From positions 1-8,179 of the forward strand of contig JANWHV010000036.1 of the NCBI GenBank assembly GCA_025450255.1: a DNA stretch of 8,179 nucleotides. Reading direction: 5' to 3'. Below the pieces are notes generated by a model. It had not been told where the DNA came from and ran no database searches. It was given only the letters and a program-made list of their open reading frames with translations. The position numbers were made by a program, and so were the translations under genes. Positions 1 through 5,469 of the stretch are shown piece after piece. Source of the stretch: Chloroflexota bacterium. Its GTDB lineage: Bacteria; Chloroflexota; UBA5177; JANWHV01. Numbering within the stretch: position 1 is the stretch's first letter; every line of letters begins with the position of its first letter.

Positions 1-2
1 CT

Positions 3-1262
3 TTATTGGCGGGAGCTCCCTACCTCGCTTACCAGTCCTTCGGCCGCAGCCTCTTCCTTGGCGGTCTTGCTTGCCTCGACCGCGACGTGACCAACTTTGG
101 CCAGGGCTTCGTGTGCCGATTCCCCTGCCTGTTCGAGCACGGCATCACGCGCGCCACCCATCAGCTTGTGCTCGGCCTGAGTCTCCAGTATCGCAAGCCC
201 AACCAGTGAACCGAGGGCAAGGCCCGCTGCACCGAACGCCAGCGGATTCTGCTGCGCCAGATTCCTGAATCCTTCCTCAATGCGCAGGGCCTGGAACTGC
301 ACCTCAGTCACGAGATTTCGCGCCGCATCTTGGGTACCCACGGCCATGTGTCCCACCGTGCCGCCAACAACCTGCGCGGCGCCAGTCGCAACGTCACCAA
401 CGGCACTCGCCGTCCCGCCTACCGTGTCACTGACACTGCCGGCCGCGTCGCCGAGAGCGCCCCCCACGGAGTTCGCCGCCCCGGTGACGGCATCACCAAC
501 AGTGCTTGCTGCCCCGCCGATCGCCAGGCCGGCCGCGTTGAGCGTGCTGCCCGAGGCCTCCCGTGCAGGCACGCCGTACCCGTTACCATTGGCAGGTTGG
601 GTAGTATAACCGGCCGCATAGTGGACCGACGCGGACTTTGGTCGTTTGAGGTACAGCCAGCCAATGCCAATCGTGGCAAGCGCGGCCGGGAATGGGTTGC
701 GCTGGATGGTCTGGATAACCGTGGAAGCCAATCCTCGTGTGCCGTCGTTGGCGCTGTCGGCCATACCTCTCGTCGTGTCGCCTATTTTACTTGCCATTTT
801 CTCTACTTTCCCTCTAGTCGCCGCTCGTACCGCTTGTCCTGTCTGTGCCACGATGTTTGACACGGTCTCGGTCGCGGCCACGCGCGCGCTCTCCAGCATG
901 TGGTCAGTCGCTTCCTGCGCCGCAGCAGAGGCCTTCGCCACCATGCGCTCCGTCGCCTCTTCCACCGCGCCCGTGGCCCTCTCGATCAGATGGTCGCTCA
1001 CGTCCTCCACGGGTTGGCGCGCTTGAGCCAGTAGGTGGTCAACCGACTCCTGTACCGCGCGCTGCACCTCGGCGACAATGTGGTCTGTTGTATCTTCGAC
1101 TGGTCCCCGAGCCTCGGCCATCAGGGCGCCTGGACTCAGTTTTTCCTGGATAGCGTCAATTGTGCCGCCTAATTCGCCCTGAGTCCGCTCGATATCCCGG
1201 CGGAGTTCGTCGACCTCACTGGCTCCGTCGTTGGACGCGACTGCATCCTCTTGCCGGTTCAT
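3..1262 (-). CDS. DUF3618-type membrane-associated repeat protein (419 aa)
   Basis: The N-terminus (residues 18-44) matches the DUF3618 signature, with ELRRDIERTQGELGGTID followed by a KLSP motif. Residues 54-158 are seven consecutive 15-residue amphipathic units. A first hydrophobic segment follows NPFP at about 189-205. A Gly/Ala-rich stretch at 251-305 repeats every 11 residues. A second hydrophobic segment follows NPLA at 340-359, and the tail is charged and helical. DUF3618 proteins often sit beside holin-like and DUF883-like proteins and have no defined enzymatic role; an envelope-stress or membrane-shaping role is inference. The ATG at 1262 is preceded by GGGAGAGAG and overlaps the stop of the upstream holin-like gene as ATGA, so translation is probably coupled. 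The stop codon is TAA at 3-5, so the gene is complete. It is much longer than typical DUF3618 proteins because of the two repeat arrays. No catalytic motif is visible. Confidence 0.85.
   Translation of the reverse strand: MNRQEDAVASNDGASEVDELRRDIERTQGELGGTIDAIQEKLSPGALMAEARGPVEDTTDHIVAEVQRAVQESVDHLLAQARQPVEDVSDHLIERATGAVEEATERMVAKASAAAQEATDHMLESARVAATETVSNIVAQTGQAVRAATRGKVEKMASKIGDTTRGMADSANDGTRGLASTVIQTIQRNPFPAALATIGIGWLYLKRPKSASVHYAAGYTTQPANGNGYGVPAREASGSTLNAAGLAIGGAASTVGDAVTGAANSVGGALGDAAGSVSDTVGGTASAVGDVATGAAQVVGGTVGHMAVGTQDAARNLVTEVQFQALRIEEGFRNLAQQNPLAFGAAGLALGSLVGLAILETQAEHKLMGGARDAVLEQAGESAHEALAKVGHVAVEASKTAKEEAAAEGLVSEVGSSRQ
348..512 (-). repeat. Five tandem 11-residue Gly/Ala-rich units
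   Basis: Residues 251-305 of the DUF3618-type protein divide into five 11-residue units such as AASTVGDAVTG, AANSVGGALGD and TASAVGDVATG. The pattern is small-small-x-x-V-G/S-D/G-x-x-x-G/D. An 11-residue period is typical of right-handed amphipathic helices such as LEA and apolipoprotein-type repeats. Here the Gly content is unusually high, so the segment may be flexible, or may pack against or within a membrane. Confidence 0.75.
789..1103 (-). repeat. Seven tandem 15-residue (45-nt) amphipathic helical units
   Basis: Residues 54-158 of the DUF3618-type protein divide without gaps into seven 15-residue units, for example PVEDTTDHIVAEVQR and AVQESVDHLLAQARQ. Shared features are A/P at position 1, V/A at 2, mostly E/D at 4, mostly D-H-like residues at 7-8, I/L/M at 9 and V/L/I at 10, with small or aliphatic residues at 13. 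The seventh unit is more degenerate, and residues 159-173 may be an eighth relic. Fifteen residues per four turns (3.75 per turn) is the pentadecad period known from right-handed coiled coils. The DNA has diverged between units, so this is a protein-level repeat. Confidence 0.85.
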
Positions 1263-1651
1263 CTACTCTCTCCCGTAACCATGTCTACGTCCGTTGCCAA
1301 GGTCGAAAGCGTTTGGCGCGGTGCGAACTCGGTATGGGCGAGGGCAGCGCGGCCCCGGCGCACCATTAGTGCGCCTACTCCGAGCACGACAAGCCCTACG
1401 ATCAGCGCCGCCAGCCAGGCGGGTAGCGCCATCGCTAAGAGGAGAATAGCGGCGGCCATCACCGCCAGCACACCGGCATACGCGATCACGCCTCCGACCA
1501 GGATAGCCGCTGCGCCTTTGCCCGCCTGCTTCGCCGTTTGCGCTATCTCTGCTTTAGCGATGGCGACCTCGGCACGTACTAGCGCGCCGGTCTTATTGGC
1601 CAGATCAGAGAACAACTCGCCGAGCGAGCGTTCGTCCCCCACCGATTGCAT
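1259..1651 (-). CDS. Holin-X / DUF1469-like small membrane protein (130 aa)
   Basis: The N-terminal ~40 residues are an amphipathic helix (SLGELFSDLANKTGALVRAE, then VAIAKAEI). Two adjacent hydrophobic segments follow at about 46-73 and 77-97, with RRGR on the inner side and a short polar tail. This architecture and the SLGELFSDLANKTGALVRAEV motif fit the Phage_holin_3_6 / Holin-X family (PF07332, DUF1469). Those proteins are usually chromosomal, not phage-encoded, and have no proven lytic role. The ATG at 1651 is preceded by a strong GGGAGGAG. The stop codon overlaps the start of the downstream DUF3618 gene by ATGA, and the upstream gene ends 33 bp away, so this is the middle cistron. Nothing else in the region suggests a prophage, so a host envelope-stress role is more likely than lysis (inference). 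Confidence 0.87.
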   Translation of the reverse strand: MQSVGDERSLGELFSDLANKTGALVRAEVAIAKAEIAQTAKQAGKGAAAILVGGVIAYAGVLAVMAAAILLLAMALPAWLAALIVGLVVLGVGALMVRRGRAALAHTEFAPRQTLSTLATDVDMVTGESR

Positions 1652-1684
1652 CTCCGCTCCTCCCTATCAGGCCCTGTCGCCCGA

Positions 1685-2305
1685 TCACGCATCAAGCGCG
1701 GAGTTTTTCGCATACGGCTTCGTGCCGTTCCCGCCATCAGCGCGGTCACCCGTATCGGTTGTATCGATCGGCGTCGTCGATTGGAAGCGGCCTGGGTTCG
1801 GGGGTGTGTTCTCGGTCCCTGTGTCGTCTTGTCCGGAAGCCATGTCATAAGGCGCAGCATGCAATGCCTTGTAGGTCCCAGACTGTGACTCACTGCTCGG
1901 CTGCTGCCGGCGCGTGCTTTTGATAAAACGCACGCCGAGCAGCCCGAGGCCGATAGCGCCGCCAGCGAACAGCAGCGGGTGCGTGCGGCCCAGGCGCTCG
2001 GTCTCGTCGATCAGTTGGGGCAGATCCCGGCTCCGCAGGTACCCGGAGGCATTCTCGGCACGTTGTGCCACACGGTCGGCCACCGAGGCGATGCTGTTCT
2101 GCTCTTGTTCGCGCAACTGCTGCCCTACCTGGCGTATCGCGTGGGCCGTGGTGTACAGTCCCTCAGCCACGCGCTCCCGCTCCGCTTCCATGCGCGAGAC
2201 CGTTTCCTGTTTGGCCAGCTCCACGACCTGTTCCACCTTTTCTCCGGCCTGCGTGACCACCTGGGCCGCGCTCTCCGACATGGATTCCTGCACTTGCGTT
2301 GCCAT
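1685..2305 (-). CDS. Coiled-coil protein with one membrane segment, resembling nutrient-deprivation-induced / DUF883-like proteins (206 aa)
   Basis: Residues 1-105 are highly charged and predicted helical. They include an amphipathic stretch rich in Q, E, V and A, then a region around LYTTAHAIRQVGQQLREQEQ that resembles segments found in small stress-induced envelope proteins. A hydrophobic segment at about 109-127 (HPLLFAGGAIGLGLLGVRF) is followed by KSTRR. The tail (~130-206) is Ser/Thr/Pro/Asp-rich and probably disordered. The layout (helical head, THPLLF-type membrane helix, disordered tail) recalls proteins labelled nutrient deprivation-induced, which often precede holin-like and DUF3618 genes; this link is from memory of gene neighbourhoods, not a search. 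The ATG at 2305 has AGAAGGAG 3 nt upstream, a slightly short spacing. It is the first gene of the minus-strand operon. No enzymatic motif is seen. Confidence 0.75.
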   Translation of the reverse strand: MATQVQESMSESAAQVVTQAGEKVEQVVELAKQETVSRMEAERERVAEGLYTTAHAIRQVGQQLREQEQNSIASVADRVAQRAENASGYLRSRDLPQLIDETERLGRTHPLLFAGGAIGLGLLGVRFIKSTRRQQPSSESQSGTYKALHAAPYDMASGQDDTGTENTPPNPGRFQSTTPIDTTDTGDRADGGNGTKPYAKNSALDA

Positions 2306-2758
2306 GATCTCCTTCTTCCGCCGCTTTTCAGCAATATTCGAGATTGCCTATCGACCCCAGAGTGAGCAGCAAAAGCAGCCGCCCGAACAGCATGTCACCC
2401 CAAAAACGCCTGGTTGCATCATCGCCACACTGATCAGCACCTTGGCCAGAGATGCCGTCACTCCACAGCCGTGCTTTTGTCTAGCCCAGCGTACATCGCA
2501 CGTATGGCGGCTTCGTTCAATCAAGCTGTCCCGCGGCGATGCGTACCACCCCACCCAGGGCTGCAACCACGTATTCGACAATAAGGAGTAAGACGCTTGT
2601 GGAAGCCCATCGTTCGGTGGTCACGGTGGCCAAATTGTATTAGTACGGAGAGCTCAAACGGCTGAAAACACTATGTCCACCCTAGTCTAGTCCGCTTTTA
2701 TCCCTCTTTGCGCCCGTTCGTCGGACCCTCTTCGGCGCCGCGCAGTTTAGGCTCGAAG
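2306..2758. other. Divergent intergenic region without a supportable gene
   Basis: This stretch separates the minus-strand envelope operon from the plus-strand KGG gene and should hold both promoters. I found no convincing sigma-70 pair on either strand. The nearest -10-like hexamer is TACAAT on the minus strand at 2639-2634, which lacks a recognisable -35. A short direct repeat CTAGTCTAGT lies at 2682-2691. Open frames here (for example 2348-2581 minus) lack a ribosome binding site and look non-coding. If the flanking genes are stress-induced, an alternative sigma factor may be used, but I could not place its elements. Confidence 0.5.
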
Positions 2759-2786
2759 TGTGCAGATCACGAGGTAGTGATCCACA
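2759..2786 (+). promoter_or_regulatory. Inverted repeat / hairpin just upstream of the KGG gene
   Basis: GATCAC (2765-2770) and GTGATC (2777-2782) are perfect inverted repeats around the 6-nt loop GAGGTA. The stem extends by four pairs, TGTG (2759-2762) with CACA (2783-2786), leaving a 2-nt CA bulge on the left. It ends about 9 nt before the AAGGAG ribosome binding site (2795-2800). It could be an operator for a dimeric regulator or an mRNA leader hairpin; the sequence alone does not decide. Confidence 0.55.
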
Positions 2787-2808
2787 AGAGGGATAAGGAG
2801 TCGGCACA

Positions 2809-3096
2809 ATGGCGGACACGAGCAACCGAGGCTTTGCTTCGATGGACGACGAAAAGCAGCGTAAGATCGCCAGCGACGGTGGCAAGGCTTCGCATGAGAG
2901 CGGCAAGGGGAACGAGTTCACATCCCAGGAAGCCCGCGAAGCAGGCCGCAAGGGCGGCGAAGCGGTGAGCGAGGACCGCGCGCACATGGCGGAGATTGGC
3001 AAGAAGGGCGGCGAGGCTTCGCAAGGCGGTAGCACGCGCGGCGGCACCACGGAACAGCACCGTGAGGCTGGCCGCCAGAGCCACAAGAACAGCTAG
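2809..3096 (+). CDS. KGG-repeat general stress protein (GsiB/con-10-like, 95 aa)
   Basis: This is a small, very hydrophilic protein rich in Gly, Lys, Glu and Ser, with no membrane segment and no cysteine. It begins with the family-typical RGFASMDDEKQRKIASDGG (residues 7-25). It then shows GGKASHE (24-30), KGGEAVSED (48-56) and KGGEASQGG (66-74), plus a terminal partial unit AGRQSHKN (87-94). Each KGG is preceded by a short helix-forming stretch, the pattern of the KGG domain (PF10685) found in Bacillus GsiB and fungal con-10. Such proteins behave like hydrophilins and accumulate under starvation, heat or desiccation; a cytoplasmic protective role is inferred from the family. The ATG at 2809 has AAGGAG 8 nt upstream. 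A hairpin lies in the leader and a strong terminator follows 43 bp after the stop, so the gene is probably monocistronic. It diverges from the envelope-stress operon. Confidence 0.93.
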   Translation: MADTSNRGFASMDDEKQRKIASDGGKASHESGKGNEFTSQEAREAGRKGGEAVSEDRAHMAEIGKKGGEASQGGSTRGGTTEQHREAGRQSHKNS

Positions 3097-3136
3097 ACGC
3101 GGTTCACCTGGCGCATAGAACAGGAATTGCGACAGC

Positions 3137-3175
3137 TTTAAGGCCCGACCGTGTATAGAACGCGGTCGGGCCTTC
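3137..3175 (+). terminator. Factor-independent terminator hairpin after the KGG gene
   Basis: AAGGCCCGACCG (3140-3151) is perfectly complementary to CGGTCGGGCCTT (3163-3174), giving 12 bp. The stem can extend inward by three pairs, including one G-U, leaving a 5-nt loop. The stem is very GC-rich, but the U tract is short (CCTTC), as in many GC-rich genomes. It lies 43 bp after the KGG stop codon. Being symmetric, it could also stop minus-strand transcripts coming from the transposase. Confidence 0.8.
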
Positions 3176-3412
3176 ACGCACACTGGCCTCGCCAACGTCA
3201 TAGCCGGACAGCGTCTTGAGGAAGAACATGCAGGTGCGGCAATGGCACATGACCAAACGACTCCTCCGCCCTATGTGCACCAGCGTCTCAGTTCCAGGCA
3301 GATTATGACTAGTGCGCCTTGCAGTGGAAGAGTAGGGCAATGCAGTCCGCATGTCTATGATCCGTAGATGACCTAATGCGAAGACAGAGTCCTTCGGCAT
3401 GCAGCGTTTCGA
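3176..3412. other. Short intergenic region between terminator and IS element
   Basis: No gene is supportable here. A 41-codon plus-strand frame (3242-3367) and a minus-strand frame crossing the IS end (3104-3517) have neither a ribosome binding site nor a recognisable domain. It may be remnant sequence next to the IS. Confidence 0.4.
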
Positions 3413-3430
3413 TATCGGGTTGGCCACGGT
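3413..3430 (+). repeat. IS left terminal inverted repeat (candidate)
   Basis: TATCGGGTTG at 3413-3422 followed by CACGGT at 3425-3430 is the inward-reading left end. It mirrors the right end at 4411-4429 with 10 identical bases, a 1-nt length difference and six more identical bases. It lies 87 bp beyond the transposase stop codon. Confidence 0.6.
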
Positions 3431-3517
3431 GCCGGTTGCGTCAAGTTGGGGAACACGGCATGGTTGCCGGGAGCAGCGCGGGTCGGATGAACAGCGTGGT
3501 TCCGGTCGGCTGACCAC

Positions 3518-4336
3518 CTACGCCGCCTTGAACATCGCCCGCAGTGCCGCCGACCTGGCGCGGAATTGCTCGCGCTGGACTCCCAGTGGCACCACCTCAT
3601 CCATCCTGGTCCGGTGCCGAAAGTAGTCGCGCAGTTCATCGTGAGCTGAGCAGAAGCGCGCCGCCGAGACGAAACTGCCAAACCCGCGCATCGGCTGATA
3701 GCGCCCTTTGATGCCCCGGGGGTCCTGTTCAATTCGGTTGTTTAGATATCGACTGTTGCGACGGACTACCCCCTCGCCCAGCGTCTCCCGGATGGCACGC
3801 GGGTAGGCACCGTGCCGGTCGGTCGTCACCGTCTCCGGTGTGTGCCCGACTACCACGACTGACCGGCGGAAGAACCGCTTGGCGGCATCCATATCACGGT
3901 GCAGGCTGAGCATGGAGTCGACCAGCTTCCCCTCAAAGTCGATTGCGCGGTACAGATAGCACCACACCCCATGGACTTTTACGTACGTCTCATCCGCCTG
4001 CCACCGCCGCCCGGCCTTGCCGCGCCGCCTGGCCCGCAGCTGTTCGGTCAAGAGTGGCGCGACCAGTGTCTCCCAAGAGCGGACCGTCTCGTGGCTGAAG
4101 ATGAACCCGCGCTCCAGGAACATCTCCGCCAAATGGCGCAGGCTTAGCGGATAGCGCAGTCGCCAGAGCACCACCAGGAGGACAATGTCCGTCGGCACAC
4201 TCAGGTCATTAAAGGGCGTGCCGCTCCGCTCGTTGTAGCGACGCTGACAGGCGGCGCAGCGGAAGGTGCGATAGCCCAGGCCAGTCTTCTTGCCCTGCTC
4301 CCGGGTGTGGGACGATCCGCAGTGTGGACAGGACAT
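3518..4336 (-). CDS. IS6-family DDE transposase with N-terminal zinc ribbon (272 aa)
   Basis: Cys3, Cys6, Cys27 and Cys30 (CPHC and CAAC) form a zinc ribbon. It is followed by the IS6 helix-turn-helix-like region LRYPLSLRHLAEMFLERG (60-77) and HETVRSW (82-88). The catalytic core shows Asp115 in QADETYVKV, Asp173 in TTDRHGAYPRAI and Glu203 in YLNNRIEQD. Spacing between the second Asp and the Glu is 29 residues, shorter than the 34 in IS26. The motif after Glu is EQDPRGIK, where relatives normally have EQDHRGIK; the codon is CCC instead of CAC, which might impair activity. I chose the ATG at 4336 because it has GAGGAG 8 nt upstream and starts directly at the zinc ribbon; the frame stays open 34 codons further upstream (to 4438), without support. 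Length and motifs are otherwise intact. Confidence 0.93.
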   Translation of the reverse strand: MSCPHCGSSHTREQGKKTGLGYRTFRCAACQRRYNERSGTPFNDLSVPTDIVLLVVLWRLRYPLSLRHLAEMFLERGFIFSHETVRSWETLVAPLLTEQLRARRRGKAGRRWQADETYVKVHGVWCYLYRAIDFEGKLVDSMLSLHRDMDAAKRFFRRSVVVVGHTPETVTTDRHGAYPRAIRETLGEGVVRRNSRYLNNRIEQDPRGIKGRYQPMRGFGSFVSAARFCSAHDELRDYFRHRTRMDEVVPLGVQREQFRARSAALRAMFKAA

Positions 4337-4410
4337 TGGCGCGTCTCCTCTCTGCTCACGACGCGTGCAAGCATACCGGACAAGCGGGCCGCTCGTCCGT
4401 CGTGCGCTGG

Positions 4411-4429
4411 ACCGTGACACAACCCGATA
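4411..4429 (-). repeat. IS right terminal inverted repeat (candidate)
   Basis: Read on the minus strand, this is TATCGGGTTGTGTCACGGT, the partner of the left end at 3413-3430. It lies 74 bp upstream of the transposase start. The plus-strand bases immediately outside (GAGTTGCA) do not match those outside the left end (CGTTTCGA), so no target duplication is visible. Confidence 0.6.
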
Positions 4430-4668
4430 GAGTTGCACGAAAGGTACACGAGCGCTGTGCGGCGCGATACGTTTCAGTATCGTTCCATACGGCGTCCTCT
4501 CTGGTGTATAATGCCGGGCACTGTTCTATAATGCCCTGTGTCTTAACACAACGTTTACAGTTCGACAACATTGATGCAACGGCGCGCGCGTAGTATATGG
4601 TAGTAAAGACTATTCATAGTCCAGGCTTGTACCCACCCGGCCAATCCTGGAAGAAATGCATTACGACA
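4430..4668 (+). promoter_or_regulatory. Leader region of the secreted-protein pair, with possible promoter elements
   Basis: This 239-bp stretch has no supportable gene. It contains a 6-bp perfect inverted repeat, CGATAC (4465-4470) and GTATCG (4477-4482). It also holds two copies of TATAATGCC (4507-4515 and 4527-4535), each including a perfect -10 hexamer but with no good -35 at 16-18 bp. A third candidate is TTGATG (4571-4576), 17 bp, TATATG (4594-4599), each 4 of 6 to consensus. The promoter of the downstream pair is presumably one of these. If the IS right end is correct, this is the first sequence outside the element. Confidence 0.45.
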
Positions 4669-5469
4669 ATGACCCGTCGCGTCCTCTGTATCGCGAGCGC
4701 GCTCATCCTGCTCTATTGCGGCTTCGTACCTGGATATCAGGCGGCGCGCGCCGCGGGCAACGACGGCAACTCGTTTGCCTGCCTCACGGCGATGGATCAT
4801 CCGGCAAAATTCAGTTACGGCAGCACCGAGGTGCTTGCCTGCGCCTCGACCGTGCAGTCCGGCTCTCAGGTACACCTGGTGATCCGTACCCGTAAGTACG
4901 CGCAGATTCACGTGCAGCTCCTGTTCCCCGACGGCACCTCGTCGGTCGCGGATACGGTCGCCGACAAGCAGGGACTGGCGCGCCCGGACTTGCCCGTCCA
5001 TTACAACCCGATTACCCGCTACGCCCAAGCGCAATTGATCGTGACCGTCACCCGGCCGGGCCATACCGACGTGGTGCCGGGCTCTATCACCATCGCCCAG
5101 GCGCTTCCGCTTGGCTCTACTCGCCTGCGTGCTCGCCCGTCCTATCTCACCGGTTGGTGCCCCTCCGATCGCGGCGCCTGCACGATTCGGAACGGCGGCA
5201 CGCTGATCATCCAGGTCGACAGCGATCCCGGCGCGCAGGTGAGCGTAACGCTGATGTATCCGGACGGCACTTCGCTTCCCTGCCCCTCCAACACCCTGAC
5301 CGGCACGGCTTTTACCAGCAACACGGGCATCTATCGTTGCCAGTTGCCCGTCGTCTTTCAAGGCAAGGGCAAGGACAAGGATTCCACGATCCAGGTCACG
5401 GCGCAGGTGAGTGCCGGCGGGTATACGCAGTCGCCGCGGCCACTTCGGCTTAATCTCGCGGGGCGTTAA
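4669..5469 (+). CDS. Secreted protein with two Ig-like repeats (266 aa)
   Basis: From the ATG at 4669 the protein begins MTRRVLCIASALILLYCGF, a classical signal peptide, with a likely signal peptidase I site after ARA (residues 26-28). The mature part has two related beta-rich units, about 66-142 and 177-263. Each begins with alternating hydrophobic strands and carries PDGTS (87-91 and 198-202), then an LPV strand (108-110 and 226-228). Mature cysteines at 38, 58, 164, 171, 205 and 224 could form three disulfides. This fits two Ig-like domains on the cell surface or outside the cell; the ligand is unknown. The frame is open to an ATG at 4597, but that would add a long pre-signal segment, so 4669 is preferred although its GGAAG is far (15 nt). 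Its TAA overlaps the next start (TAATG). Function is unrecognised; a partner or accessory role for the downstream GH-like protein is inference. Confidence 0.8.
   Translation: MTRRVLCIASALILLYCGFVPGYQAARAAGNDGNSFACLTAMDHPAKFSYGSTEVLACASTVQSGSQVHLVIRTRKYAQIHVQLLFPDGTSSVADTVADKQGLARPDLPVHYNPITRYAQAQLIVTVTRPGHTDVVPGSITIAQALPLGSTRLRARPSYLTGWCPSDRGACTIRNGGTLIIQVDSDPGAQVSVTLMYPDGTSLPCPSNTLTGTAFTSNTGIYRCQLPVVFQGKGKDKDSTIQVTAQVSAGGYTQSPRPLRLNLAGR

Larger units (their letters stand above)
3413..4429 (-). mobile_element. IS6-family insertion sequence (about 1.0 kb)
   Basis: A single transposase gene (3518-4336, minus) is bracketed by imperfect inverted repeats. The left end (3413-3430, plus) and the right end (4429-4411, read on minus) share TATCGGGTTG, then 2 versus 3 unmatched bases, then CACGGT. 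IS6 ends usually begin with GG, so the true tips may be at GGGTTG (3417 and 4425). No 8-bp direct repeat flanks either choice, which is common when IS6 elements have moved by cointegration or recombination. An alternative left tip is GGTTGCGTCA at 3434-3443, matching GGTTGTGTCA at 4424-4415. The element separates the stress genes from the secreted-protein pair. Confidence 0.75.

Noticed and set aside
330..860. Plus-strand 176-codon open frame opposite the DUF3618-type gene
   Set aside because: It is antisense to a gene with clear domain and repeat structure, has no ribosome binding site and its composition is that of a GC-rich shadow frame.
1259..1651. Phage lysis cassette or prophage
   Set aside because: The holin-like protein has no endolysin, integrase or structural phage gene near it; Holin-X-type genes are commonly chromosomal beside DUF3618 genes.
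1914..2591. Plus-strand 225-codon open frame
   Set aside because: It lies opposite the 206-aa coiled-coil gene, which has a good ribosome binding site and operon context; the product is Ser/Arg/Cys-rich with no domain.
2767..3201. Minus-strand frame opposite the KGG gene
   Set aside because: It runs through the terminator hairpin and has no recognisable features; the plus-strand KGG protein is unmistakable.
3104..3517. Minus-strand frame (137 codons) downstream of the transposase, with a CHCRTC cysteine cluster
   Set aside because: It reads through the IS end and the terminator and lacks a ribosome binding site; the cysteine cluster alone is not enough to call a zinc protein.
4517..4525. 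GGCACTGTT, identical to the first bases of IS26-type ends
   Set aside because: The orientation points away from the transposase, the match stops after nine bases (TCTATA follows, not GCAAA) and no partner end was found, so it is probably chance.
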